In this document: positions 56,118-64,000 of the stretch, piece after piece
Layout of the letters: the number at the start of each line of letters is the position of its first letter
Numbering within the stretch: the first letter of the stretch is position 1
DNA from: Gammaproteobacteria bacterium
GTDB taxonomy: Bacteria > Pseudomonadota > Gammaproteobacteria > SZUA-140
Assembly: GCA_016218365.1 (NCBI GenBank)
Contig: JACREF010000008.1
Location: 124,001 to 188,000, forward strand
Direction: 5' to 3'
DNA length: 64,000 nucleotides
Notes under the pieces: generated by a model
Seen by the model: the letters and a program-made list of their open reading frames with translations, nothing else
The model's database searches: none
What the model was told of the DNA's origin: nothing
Program-made: the position numbers and the translations under genes

Positions 56118-57116
56118 ATGTCCCAGAAATCCCTGCGCACGCTGTTTTTATGGGTCATCTGGACCACCTCGATGCTGGTGGTCTATCTGACACTGTACCA
56201 GGACTTCCCGATCCATGAGCTGATCGCCAGCGATACCAGCCACATCTCGATCCTGATCATCATCCTGTTCTGCTTCGGCTTCGTCGCCAGCTTTGTGTTG
56301 ACGCTGCTGATCACCCTTGAGGCCATCGCGGCGCTACGGATCGAGGATGCCATCCGTGGCAACGGCCTGGCCCGGCTGGAGACCAGCGCCTCCAAGCGCC
56401 TGGCCTACCGCTTCTTCGCTGCCCTGAAGGACACGGTGGACAACAATGGCCGCGCCGACGTCGAGGCCTTGCTCAATGTTGAGCTGGCGCCCTATCACCG
56501 CATCAGTCATTCGATAGAAGTGATCGGCAATCTGCTGATCACCCTGGGGCTGATCGGGACCGTGATGGGAATGACCATCACGCTGTCCGGGCTCGGCACC
56601 TCGCTGGATGCCATCGGTGGCGATCAGGATCAATTGCTGACGGGATTACGCAAGGCGATGTCCGGCATGGGCACGGCCTTCTATACCACACTGTTCGGCG
56701 CAGTCCTCGGCGGCATCCTGTTGCGTGTCTATGCCCAGATCACTGACAACGGTGTCGATGGCCTGTTTGACAAGCTGATGCGCACCTGCCTGATCCACTG
56801 CTCTGCCGATCTGCAACCATCGATGGATCGCGACATACGGATACTGGAATCCGAGATCGAATCCCTGGGGAAAAGCTTGACCCGGCTGCAGGTCGCATTC
56901 CATGACACCCGCGAGGCCATGCAGATGTTCCGTGAAGAGATCACCGAACTGAAGACCCAGTCGCGACAGGAAAATGAGGTGCTGCTGAAAAATATCCTGC
57001 TGCAACAGCAACAGAGCGAATCACTGCGCAATGAGGCCCGGCTGCTGCGCCGCGCCACGCAGCCGTGGTGGCGACGCCTCGTCATGGCCCTGGGCCTGGT
57101 GAAGCCCAAGTCATGA
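56118..57116 (+). CDS. MotA/TolQ/ExbB-family proton channel protein
   Basis: A 332-residue membrane protein. Predicted helices lie at about 8-26, 43-68, 136-160 and 186-207; the last two carry the channel motifs LGLIGTVMGMTITLSGLG and GMGTAFYTTLFGAVLGGI of the MotA/ExbB superfamily. Residues 225-310 form a long coiled coil (SEIESLGKSLTRLQVAFHD, ENEVLLKNILLQQQQSE) and the tail is basic. The ATG at 56118 follows AAGGT; an upstream frame to 55953 is not homologous. The gene overlaps the next by ATGA. It should form a proton-driven motor with the product of that gene. Confidence 0.85.
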   Translation: MSQKSLRTLFLWVIWTTSMLVVYLTLYQDFPIHELIASDTSHISILIIILFCFGFVASFVLTLLITLEAIAALRIEDAIRGNGLARLETSASKRLAYRFFAALKDTVDNNGRADVEALLNVELAPYHRISHSIEVIGNLLITLGLIGTVMGMTITLSGLGTSLDAIGGDQDQLLTGLRKAMSGMGTAFYTTLFGAVLGGILLRVYAQITDNGVDGLFDKLMRTCLIHCSADLQPSMDRDIRILESEIESLGKSLTRLQVAFHDTREAMQMFREEITELKTQSRQENEVLLKNILLQQQQSESLRNEARLLRRATQPWWRRLVMALGLVKPKS

Positions 57117-57895
57117 GACGGCGCCGCCGCGATCCCTCGCACAGCATCCAGGAAATATTTTCCGACATGGCGCTGTTGATGCTGAGCTTCTTTATCTTCC
57201 TGTTTGTCACCATCCTGATCACCACCCGGCTTGGTGAAGAACAGCAGCTGCCGGAACTGGAACAGCAGGTCACGAAGTTGCAGGCCGAATTACAGCGGTC
57301 GCAGGATTCCCGCCAGCGCCTGGTACAGCAACTGGATCATGCCGCCAGCAGAAATGTTGCCGGGCAGGTGGACCAGATCCTGGCTACCGCAGGACTGCAC
57401 CATGGCCAGGGGCGCAAGGATTTCGAAATCTTCGTCAAGGGATTAAAAGATCTGCCTGGCAACGACCTGCACCTGGTCGTCGATGCCACCGGATCGATGC
57501 ACGGGGTAACGACGTTTCTGATCCCGGTGCTGCGGGTGATCGTGATGCGTTCGGGCAAACATCTGGATGCCATCACCTGGTTCTCCGGTGGCGAGGCCGA
57601 AACCTATACCGGCTCGATGGGTGAGATGTTTGACAAACTGATGGAGGGCGCGCCCTTCATCGGTAGCAATGAAACCATCGGCGACGCCTTCAAACAGGCC
57701 GCGCGCAACATCCGCGCGCCCGGTGCCTACCTGCTGATCGGTGATGAGCCCTCAGATGACCGGATCTTTTATCTCGATATCAAGGCACCGGTCTTTACCT
57801 TGCCACTGGGCCATTCCAACCCGACCACGTTGTGGGAGTATCAGACCCTGGCCGACAAGACCGGCGGCAAGATGCTGCGACTTGAGTTCCGCTGA
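57113..57895 (+). CDS. Membrane-anchored vWA-domain protein, MotB/ExbD-like N-terminus
   Basis: A 260-residue protein. Residues 1-17 are basic; the single membrane helix (about 19-38) starts at D18 in FSDMALLMLSFFIFLF, the position of the essential proton-carrying Asp of MotB/ExbD. A short coiled coil (about 45-78) follows. Residues about 115-258 form a von Willebrand A domain with MIDAS-like DATGSM (D124), TWFSGG and LLIGDEPSDDR. Typical partners have OmpA or ExbD domains here, so vWA is unusual. The start ATG overlaps the previous stop by 4 bases; a frame to 57065 is ignored. Target of the vWA domain is unknown. Confidence 0.83.
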   Translation: MRRRRRDPSHSIQEIFSDMALLMLSFFIFLFVTILITTRLGEEQQLPELEQQVTKLQAELQRSQDSRQRLVQQLDHAASRNVAGQVDQILATAGLHHGQGRKDFEIFVKGLKDLPGNDLHLVVDATGSMHGVTTFLIPVLRVIVMRSGKHLDAITWFSGGEAETYTGSMGEMFDKLMEGAPFIGSNETIGDAFKQAARNIRAPGAYLLIGDEPSDDRIFYLDIKAPVFTLPLGHSNPTTLWEYQTLADKTGGKMLRLEFR

Positions 57896-58786
57896 TTAAC
57901 CCGCCAGTTCCGCACACAACCGGTCCATCAGCTGCCGGGCCTGCTGCAAGTACCCGCCGCCAAACAGATTGAGGTGGTTAAGCACATGATAGAGCCTGTA
58001 CAGCTCCCTGCGCTGTGCATCCCCCGGCTGCTCGGGTAGCAGTGCACGATAACTGCGATAGAAATCGGCGGTAAAGCCGCCGAACAACTCGGTCATCGCG
58101 ATATCGGTCTCGCTGTCTGCAAAATACACCGCCGGATCGTAGAGCACCGGCTGTCCTGCGGCATCAAACATCAAATTACCGGACCACAGATCGCCATGTA
58201 CCAGCGAGGGCAGGCAGCGCTGCCCGGCAAATATCAGTGGTAGCCGCTCCAGCAACAAATCACCGTGGCCCTGCAGCTCTTTGCAATGGCCGTTGGCATA
58301 CGCCAGTTCCAGCTGGAACTCCAGGCGATGGCGGCGCCAGAACTCGGCCCAGTCATCTTCAAAATGATTAATCTGCCGCGTAGTACCAATGGTGTTGTCG
58401 CGCCGCCACCCAAACTGCTGGGCATGTATTTGGTGCAATGCGGCCAGTTGACTACCGAGCAGCCGGTGACTGTGTGGTTGTGGAGGTGCTGATTCAATGT
58501 ATTCCAGCACCAGAAATGCCTGATCGCAGCAGTGTCCAACACAGATCGGACGCGGAACGCGTATAACGCGGGCATCTGCCAGCTGCTTCAGGCCGGCATA
58601 TTCGGCCTCGAACATCCCTGGTCCGTCACTGGCATGGGTCTTTACAAAGTATTGCTGGCGCTCACCACTGACCAACCAGGCCTGGTTGATGCAACCACCG
58701 CTCAAGGGCTTTACCCGGGAGATTGAAAACTGTCGACCAGCGCTGTCATTGATCTCACATGCAATATGGCCCCACATCGCATCCAT
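57896..58786 (-). CDS. Fructosamine/ketosamine-3-kinase family protein
   Basis: A 296-residue kinase related to fructosamine 3-kinase, which phosphorylates sugar adducts on proteins so that they fall off. Motifs are LSGGCINQAWLV, FVKTH (nucleotide Lys), LGSQLAALHQIH, the catalytic LVHGDLWSGNLMFD and DPAVYFADSETDIAMTELFGGF. Convergent with the vWA gene, whose stop is adjacent. GGGGGTG precedes the ATG at 58786. Confidence 0.92.
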   Translation of the reverse strand: MDAMWGHIACEINDSAGRQFSISRVKPLSGGCINQAWLVSGERQQYFVKTHASDGPGMFEAEYAGLKQLADARVIRVPRPICVGHCCDQAFLVLEYIESAPPQPHSHRLLGSQLAALHQIHAQQFGWRRDNTIGTTRQINHFEDDWAEFWRRHRLEFQLELAYANGHCKELQGHGDLLLERLPLIFAGQRCLPSLVHGDLWSGNLMFDAAGQPVLYDPAVYFADSETDIAMTELFGGFTADFYRSYRALLPEQPGDAQRRELYRLYHVLNHLNLFGGGYLQQARQLMDRLCAELAG

Positions 58787-58844
58787 GGCATCACCCCCGG
58801 TTGATCCAGGGTGTCAGCGTATTAAACGGCTGCAGAGAATGGAA

Positions 58845-58872
58845 GAAAAAAGCGGCTGGATTCCAGCCGCTT
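58845..58872 (-). terminator. Rho-independent terminator after tal
   Basis: AAGCGGCTGG (58850-58859) and CCAGCCGCTT (58863-58872) make a 10-bp stem with a 3-base loop. On the minus strand it is followed by TTTTTCTTCC. It lies 24 bp after the transaldolase stop. Confidence 0.85.
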
Positions 58873-58895
58873 CTCACACCCTAGAAAGACCCTGG

Positions 58896-60035
58896 TCAGG
58901 CCTTGCGCTTGCGTCGAAAGGTCTCAACCTTGCCATCGATGACACCGAGCAGATTGTGGAAGGCATCAATGAAGATCTTGACCCCCTCCTGCTCAAGCTG
59001 CTCAGACACCGCGTGCAGGTCTATGCCGACATTCTTCAGCTTGTCGACCTGCCTGCTGGCCGCCCCGGTCCCATGTTCCAGCGTCGCGGCCACCTTGCCG
59101 TGATCACGGAAGGCCTTCAGCGTTGCCGGGGGCAAGGTGTTGACGGTATCCGTCCCGATCAGCGTCTCAACATATAATACATCGCTGTATTTATCGTTCT
59201 TGGTCCCGGTACTGGCCCACAACACCCGTTGCGACTGGGCACCCGCCTTGGCCAGCTTGGCAAACCGGGCCGACCCAAACAATTCGCGATAGGCTGCAAA
59301 GGCCAGCTTGGCATTGGCAATCGCCACCTTACCCAGCATCTCACGGGCAAAGGCGATGTCACCCTTGCCCTTGTCGATAAATCCCGACAGCTGCTTGTCG
59401 ATGTTGCTGTCGACGCGACTGACGAAGAAGCTGGCCACCGAGGCAATATTGGCCACCGGTTTGCCGTGGGCGCGCCGCTGCTCCAGACCGCGCAAAAAGG
59501 CCTCGGCCACCTGCTGGTAACGTTCCACCGAAAACAGCAACGTGGCATTGACGTTGATGCCCTCGGCAATCAGCGTCTCGATGGCTGCGATACCCGGCTG
59601 GGTCGCCGGCACCTTGATCATCAGGTTCGCCCGGTTGACGCGCGCCCACAACGAGCGTGCCTCATTCACCGTGCCGGCGGTGTCATAGGCCAGATCCGGC
59701 GACACCTCCAGACTGACGTAACCGTCGCGGCTACGGCTGGTCTCGTACACCGGCCGGAACACGTCGGCCGCACCCTGGATATCCTCGATGGCCAGCGCAT
59801 AAAACAGGTCCTGGCTGGTGAAGCCCGGGTTTTTGGCCACAAGCGTCTCGATAGCCTGGTCATAATCCTGGCTGCTGGCGATGGCCTTCTCAAATATCGC
59901 CGGATTCGATGTGACGCCACGCAGGCCGTCATCCACTATCAATCGGTTAAGCTCGCCAGAGGCGAGCATTGAGCGCTGGATATAATCCAGCCAGATGCTT
60001 TGCCCCTGGTCCTGCAATGCCTTAAGGGGATTCAT
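58896..60035 (-). CDS. tal: Transaldolase
   Basis: Transfers a dihydroxyacetone unit between sugar phosphates in the non-oxidative pentose phosphate pathway. At 379 residues it is the longer bacterial type. SIWLDYIQRSMLASGELN and GLRGVTSNPAIFEKAI are N-terminal marks; the Schiff-base Lys is in RVNRANLMIKVPATQPG, with NVNATLLFSVERY and VASFFVSRVDSNID after it. The product supports phosphoketolase by supplying pentose and hexose phosphates. The ATG at 60035 follows AGGAGG. Confidence 0.95.
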   Translation of the reverse strand: MNPLKALQDQGQSIWLDYIQRSMLASGELNRLIVDDGLRGVTSNPAIFEKAIASSQDYDQAIETLVAKNPGFTSQDLFYALAIEDIQGAADVFRPVYETSRSRDGYVSLEVSPDLAYDTAGTVNEARSLWARVNRANLMIKVPATQPGIAAIETLIAEGINVNATLLFSVERYQQVAEAFLRGLEQRRAHGKPVANIASVASFFVSRVDSNIDKQLSGFIDKGKGDIAFAREMLGKVAIANAKLAFAAYRELFGSARFAKLAKAGAQSQRVLWASTGTKNDKYSDVLYVETLIGTDTVNTLPPATLKAFRDHGKVAATLEHGTGAASRQVDKLKNVGIDLHAVSEQLEQEGVKIFIDAFHNLLGVIDGKVETFRRKRKA

Positions 60036-60387
60036 AATCGGGTTTACCTCCTGCTGATAACGACAGATCGCCGTCTGCCAGTTATCGACTTAGTGGGTAA
60101 AAAATTGACCCCTGTTACCTAGGCCATGGCCTGATGTAGATCATATACCCTGGACAGGCGCCACGCTAACCGGGGTATGCTGGCAAACCTATTGTTTTGC
60201 CAGCCGCCCGCAATTCCCTCCCTTAAGAACAGGTTAATGACGCCCATTCTGTTTGACTTCAATACCCTGTTCTTGATATAAAAATGTACAAGATTGAAAG
60301 AGGTATATGCAGGGTAGTGCCCCCGGCGGGGTGTCCCGATAACCGGGCTGGCAACATAAAGTAGAACCAATTTAATTACGTAAGCGG
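60036..60387. other. Intergenic region between tal and a secreted protein gene
   Basis: About 350 bp with no supported gene. A perfect 9-bp hairpin, GCTGGCAAA (60179-60187) with TTTGCCAGC (60196-60204), lies about 145 bp upstream of tal. A minus-strand frame at 60119-60370 has no start signal or domain and is not called. Confidence 0.4.
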
Positions 60388-60855
60388 ATGATAGTAATGC
60401 GAAAGCTATTATGCGAATTATGTCAGCGTCTGGCCGTGGCCCTGTGTATCGGATTGGGCCTGTGCAGCACCCTGCGCGCCCAGACCGTCACCGAGTACAC
60501 CCCGGGCAATCGTATGGGCAGGGCGCCGACAGGCCTGTGTGTCGATGCCTGGAAAAATGTCCACGCCTGCTTCGCCACCTCCTTCACGATGAATAACAAC
60601 CCGCCAGAAGTCTCGCTCAGAAACCTTGCCACGCAAGACCTGTCTGAAGAGGCCTCGATTTTCCACTACAGCCAGCCCTGCCACAGCCTGGAATCGAAGA
60701 AGGCTCCACAAAATCTGCGTGACATGATGTCGGACCTGTCGGTAATGAAGCTGGCCATTGATGACCATACCCGCATGAAGATCCAGCTCGATGCCAATCG
60801 CGATCTGGGCATACATGTTGCCAAGGTTTCGTTGTCTTACGCCACCTGCTGGTAA
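60388..60855 (+). CDS. Unknown secreted protein
   Basis: A 155-residue protein with a signal peptide (VALCIGLGLCSTLRA, cut near LRA-QTV). The mature part has four cysteines (GLCVDAW, VHACFAT, QPCHSLE, ATCW at the end) that could form disulfides in the periplasm. It also contains TSFTMNNNPPEVSLRNL and a helical SDLSVMKLAIDDHTRMK. No family was recognised. Start may be the ATG at 60397. It stands alone between tal and the next membrane protein gene. Confidence 0.62.
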   Translation: MIVMRKLLCELCQRLAVALCIGLGLCSTLRAQTVTEYTPGNRMGRAPTGLCVDAWKNVHACFATSFTMNNNPPEVSLRNLATQDLSEEASIFHYSQPCHSLESKKAPQNLRDMMSDLSVMKLAIDDHTRMKIQLDANRDLGIHVAKVSLSYATCW

Positions 60856-60967
60856 TCTCCCGCTCTGCTGTTTCAGACGCCAGCTGATAAGTCCCGCCTA
60901 CAGTTATCGTTCTATTCAGCCGGCCAGTCGGCTATCATCTTTCCAATCCCACTAATGGCTGGCCGCC

Positions 60968-61489
60968 ATGTACCCTGTGCTGGTCCGTTTTATTGATATC
61001 TGCAGGTTGCATTGCGGCCCCCAGCATCTGCCTGACTCCCGCTTTCTGCTCGCGCTGACCCTGCTTGGCTACCTGTCTGCCGGCATGATGGCCGCTGTTA
61101 CTGATCTGGTGAGCCTGTTCCAGGCACTGGTAATATCCGCACTCAACCTGACACTGCTGGCCGTCTTTCTGTATCTGCTGCTGTGGATCAATAACCTCTC
61201 ATCCCGCTTTTCCCGCAGCCTGACGGCGATCAGTGGCTGCAGCGCGCTGATCGACCTGTGCTCGATTCCGTTGCTGCTGTGGGCCCAGCTCGCGACACAG
61301 GGCAAGCTGCCGGGACTGCTGCTCTCCTCGGTGCTGCTGTGGACCGCCTTGTTGTGGCAGGCGGTCGTTGTCGGGCATATCCTGCGTTATGCCCTGGCGA
61401 CGTTGCTGCCGATAGCCATGTCGCTGTCAGTGCTGTATACACTGATATCGTTTAACATCAACCGAATGTTGTTTGCCAACCTCAACTGA
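60968..61489 (+). CDS. Unknown integral membrane protein
   Basis: A 173-residue membrane protein with about five hydrophobic segments (about 27-47, 48-80, 93-112, 115-137, 140-162). It includes FLYLLLWINNLSSRFSRSL and LDLCSIPLLLWAQLA-like Yip1-type arrangement, but homology is not clear. It ends 11 bp before the mpl start on the same strand and is probably co-transcribed with mpl and ubiX. Confidence 0.65.
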   Translation: MYPVLVRFIDICRLHCGPQHLPDSRFLLALTLLGYLSAGMMAAVTDLVSLFQALVISALNLTLLAVFLYLLLWINNLSSRFSRSLTAISGCSALIDLCSIPLLLWAQLATQGKLPGLLLSSVLLWTALLWQAVVVGHILRYALATLLPIAMSLSVLYTLISFNINRMLFANLN

Positions 61490-61500
61490 ACAGGTTCTCC

Positions 61501-62871
61501 ATGCATGTACATATCCTAGGGATCTGCGGCACCTTCATGGGCGGTATTGCACAGCTGGCCCGCGAACTGGGTTATACCGTCAGTGGATCGGACAGCAATG
61601 TCTATCCACCGATGAGCACCCAGCTGCAGCAGGCCGGCATCACCGTGTCCGAGGGTTATCATGGCGCACATCTGCACCCGGCGCCGGATCTGGTTGTCAT
61701 CGGCAATGCCCTGTCGCGTGGCAATCCGGCCATCGAATATGTACTGGATAACAGCCTGCCCTATATGTCTGGCCCGGAGTTTCTGGCACGTTATATCCTG
61801 CAGGGACGCTGGACACTGGGCGTTGCCGGCACCCACGGCAAGACCACCACCGCCAGCATGCTGGCGTGGATACTGGATCATGCCGGACTCGCGCCCGGAT
61901 TTCTGATCGGCGGCGTGACCCACAACTTCCCGGTCTCGGCACGGCTCGGCCAGACGCCGTTTTTCGTCGTTGAGGCCGATGAATATGACACTGCCTTCTT
62001 CGACAAACGCTCCAAGTTTGTCCATTACCGCCCCCGCACGGTGATCCTGAACAATCTTGAGTACGACCATGCCGACATCTTCCCAAACGTCGAGGCCATC
62101 ATTACTCAATTTCACCACCTGGTGCGCACCATTCCCGGCACCGGCCTGATCGTGCGCAACGATCGTGATGCCCACCTCGCCACGGTGATCCACCGCGGCT
62201 GCTGGACGCCGCAACAGACCTTTGACAGCGAACAGCCGTCGAATGCCGACTGGCAGGCCCGCGAGGTCTCGGCCAGTGGTGACCGGTTCACCGTGTGGTG
62301 CGAGGATCGCGAGGTCGGCACCGTGCGCTGGCAGATGATCGGCCAGCATAATGTCGCCAATGCGCTGGCGGCCATCGCTGCGGCCCGCCATGCCGGCGTA
62401 CCCGCTGCACAGGGGGTCGCGGCCTTGAATCAGTTTGCCGGTGTCAAACGCCGCATGGAGTTATACGGCACGGTAAACCGGATCCGGGTCTATGATGATT
62501 TTGCCCATCACCCCACCGCCATCGAGACCACGCTGCAGGGGCTGCGCCAACAAGTGGGCAATGGGCGCATCATCGCCGTACTCGAGCCGCGCTCCAATAC
62601 CATGAAACTGGGCGTCCATCGTGACAGCCTGGCTGATTCATTACGCGCCGCCGACGATGTGATGATGCTGCAGCCCGCGGAGATCGATTGGCCCTTGGAC
62701 GAGGTGGCATCCCACCTGCCCTCGGCCACGGTCCACACTACCATTGATGCAATCATCGATCAGGTCGTAAAGATCGCCCGCGCCGGCGATCATGTGCTGG
62801 TGATGAGTAATGGGGCCTTCGGTGGCATCCACGCCAAACTGCTGAAGCGCCTGGAACAACTGTATGCGTAA
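61501..62871 (+). CDS. mpl: UDP-N-acetylmuramate:L-alanyl-gamma-D-glutamyl-meso-diaminopimelate ligase
   Basis: Peptidoglycan recycling ligase joining the recovered tripeptide to UDP-MurNAc. The 456-residue Mur ligase has MHVHILGICGTFMGGIAQLA at the N-terminus, the ATP site GVAGTHGKTTTASML, VVEADEYDTAFFDKRSKF and YDDFAHHPTAIETTL. Recycling function is consistent with the amgK-like kinase earlier in the window. ubiX begins inside its last 8 bases. Confidence 0.96.
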   Translation: MHVHILGICGTFMGGIAQLARELGYTVSGSDSNVYPPMSTQLQQAGITVSEGYHGAHLHPAPDLVVIGNALSRGNPAIEYVLDNSLPYMSGPEFLARYILQGRWTLGVAGTHGKTTTASMLAWILDHAGLAPGFLIGGVTHNFPVSARLGQTPFFVVEADEYDTAFFDKRSKFVHYRPRTVILNNLEYDHADIFPNVEAIITQFHHLVRTIPGTGLIVRNDRDAHLATVIHRGCWTPQQTFDSEQPSNADWQAREVSASGDRFTVWCEDREVGTVRWQMIGQHNVANALAAIAAARHAGVPAAQGVAALNQFAGVKRRMELYGTVNRIRVYDDFAHHPTAIETTLQGLRQQVGNGRIIAVLEPRSNTMKLGVHRDSLADSLRAADDVMMLQPAEIDWPLDEVASHLPSATVHTTIDAIIDQVVKIARAGDHVLVMSNGAFGGIHAKLLKRLEQLYA

Positions 62872-63478
62872 CCCGGCCATTGCCGTCGCGATGACCGGCG
62901 CCTCCGGTGCGCAATACGGGCTGCGCCTGCTGGAATGCCTGCTGGACAGCGGGCGCGAGGTCTACCTGATGGTGTCGGCGCCGGCGCAGGTGGTCATTGC
63001 GATGGAAACAGAACTGAAACTGCCCGGCCCGCCCCAGGAAATGGGGCGTTTCCTGACTGCACACTACCGCTGCAGGCCAGGACAGTTGAAGGTCTTCGGC
63101 CGCGATCAGTGGACGGCGCCGGTCGCCAGCGGTTCGGGTGCCCCCGAGGCCATGGTCATCTGCCCGTGTACCAGCGCGACGCTGGCCGCGGTTGCCACCG
63201 GGGCCAGCCGCGACCTGCTGGAACGGGCCGCTGACGTCATGCTGAAGGAACACCGCAAACTGATCCTGGTCTACCGCGAGATGCCGTTGTCGGCCATCCA
63301 CCTCGAACATGCGCTGACACTGGCCCGTCTCGGCAGCATCATCATGCCGGCCAGTCCCGGCTTCTATCACCGGCCGCGTTCAGTGGAAGATCTGGTGGAT
63401 TTCGTCGTGGCCCGGGTGCTCGACCATCTAGGCATCGAACATCAGCTGGTGGCGCGCTGGGGGTTGGAACAGCAATGA
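62864..63478 (+). CDS. ubiX: Flavin prenyltransferase UbiX
   Basis: Makes prenylated FMN, the cofactor of the UbiD decarboxylase in ubiquinone synthesis. The 204-residue flavoprotein starts NPAIAVAMTGASGAQYGLRL, has PCTSATLAAVATGASRDLLERAADV, KLILVYREMPLSAIHLEHAL and IIMPASPGFYHRP. The ATG overlaps the end of mpl by 8 bases. ubiD is not in the window. Confidence 0.96.
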   Translation: MRNPAIAVAMTGASGAQYGLRLLECLLDSGREVYLMVSAPAQVVIAMETELKLPGPPQEMGRFLTAHYRCRPGQLKVFGRDQWTAPVASGSGAPEAMVICPCTSATLAAVATGASRDLLERAADVMLKEHRKLILVYREMPLSAIHLEHALTLARLGSIIMPASPGFYHRPRSVEDLVDFVVARVLDHLGIEHQLVARWGLEQQ

Positions 63479-63509
63479 GCCGGAGCGATACGGCAATCAG
63501 CGGCAACGA

Positions 63510-63839
63510 TCAGCCGCCTGATTCCGAGCGGTGGCTTTCCAGGTAATCTTCGACATTATGGTCATGCTGGATACGCAGGCGATTAGCGCGGGCAAAATTC
63601 ATGATGAAGTTATATGCCGCCGGGTCGCGATTCTCCAGCCCCTTGGCAACGATCAGGCACACGGTCTCGCCGATGATGCAGGGTTGTGCATATTCGGAAT
63701 AGACCAGCTTGTGGTCCGGCCCGAAGCTGGCCAGCACCGCTGACACGCGCTCGGCCCAGTTGCTGGGCCTGAACACCTTCTGGTTATCTTCCCTGACCCC
63801 TTCGATGATGAGCCAGTCTCGTGCTGCGTCTGCTGACAT
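63510..63839 (-). CDS. DUF3579 family protein
   Basis: A 109-residue protein of the DUF3579 type. Marks are DWLIIEGVREDNQKVFRPSNWAERV at the N-terminus, YSEYAQPCIIGETVCLIVAKGLE, and the C-terminal DPAAYNFIMNFARANRLRI. It has no signal peptide or membrane segment. Function is unknown. It converges with ubiX, with 31 bp between stops. Confidence 0.82.
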   Translation of the reverse strand: MSADAARDWLIIEGVREDNQKVFRPSNWAERVSAVLASFGPDHKLVYSEYAQPCIIGETVCLIVAKGLENRDPAAYNFIMNFARANRLRIQHDHNVEDYLESHRSESGG

Positions 63840-64000
63840 GTGATCCTTACTGTAAAAAATAACCGCGTAATTAGCTGGCTATTATATCGCTTCTAAGCCG
63901 GCAAAGTTGAGAGACATTTCCGCTATTTTTCCTTGCTTACTCTGACATCAAAGTTCGACATTTCCGATATGGAATAACCAGTTATCTGCAGATTCAAGAC

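Noticed and set aside
60119-60370. 83-codon minus-strand frame upstream of tal
   Set aside because: No ribosome site, no recognisable domain and unusual composition; treated as chance.

Overview
The window looks like chromosome of a gammaproteobacterium. Supporting this are the lptD-surA pair, the rsmG-parA-parB-atp-glmU-glmS order, mpl with ubiX, and a small-RNA candidate between polA and engB where Escherichia has Spot 42 and Pseudomonas has ErsA. GC is moderate to high, and there is no phage or conjugation module. A persulfide dioxygenase-rhodanese fusion and a high-affinity nickel uptake locus would fit a sulfur-oxidising or hydrogen-using lineage, but the species cannot be read from the sequence.

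Layout. 1-2.2 kb: malate dehydrogenase (cut by the window edge) and malic enzyme. 2.2-9.7 kb: a minus-strand nickel locus with an OprB-type porin, nikK, nikL, nikM, nikQ, nikO with a very His-rich tail, nikR and a histidine phosphatase, plus a separate His-rich protein gene with its own strong promoter. 9.8-15.6 kb: molybdopterin synthesis (moaACDE on minus; a kelch protein and two MoeB-like enzymes on plus). 15.7-18.2 kb: HDOD protein, pentapeptide protein and sugar kinase (amgK). 18.3-24.6 kb: lptD, surA, polA. 24.6-26.2 kb: an intergenic small-RNA candidate, engB and a cyclic-nucleotide-binding protein. 26.3-31.6 kb: dsbA, acetolactate synthase-like enzyme, a nuclease/phosphatase-fold protein, a DUF2231 membrane protein, a palindromic repeat and the persulfide dioxygenase. 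31.6-37.6 kb: ackA, xfp and glgP, a route from glycogen to acetyl phosphate and acetate.

37.7-42.2 kb is the accessory region. A 16-bp copy of the tRNA-Arg 3' end lies at 37767, and the tRNA gene itself is at 42098-42174. Between them are a frameshifted alkD, three compact minus-strand genes separated by attC-like sites (an integron cassette array), a divergent truncated integron integrase, a fragment of a Fic-family gene fused tail-to-tail to it, and a small lipoprotein. One cassette encodes a CHAT/caspase-like cysteine peptidase homologue.

42.2-56 kb: glmS, glmU, a complete F1Fo ATP synthase operon in which atpC and the 3' end of atpD have been tandemly duplicated, then parB, parA and rsmG. 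56-58 kb: a two-gene MotA/ExbB-like channel plus a membrane-anchored von Willebrand A protein. 58-64 kb: fructosamine kinase, transaldolase, two unknown proteins, mpl, ubiX and a DUF3579 protein. The most novel candidates are the relic integron with its CHAT-like cassette, the channel-vWA pair, the small RNA, and the nickel locus with porin and His-rich proteins.
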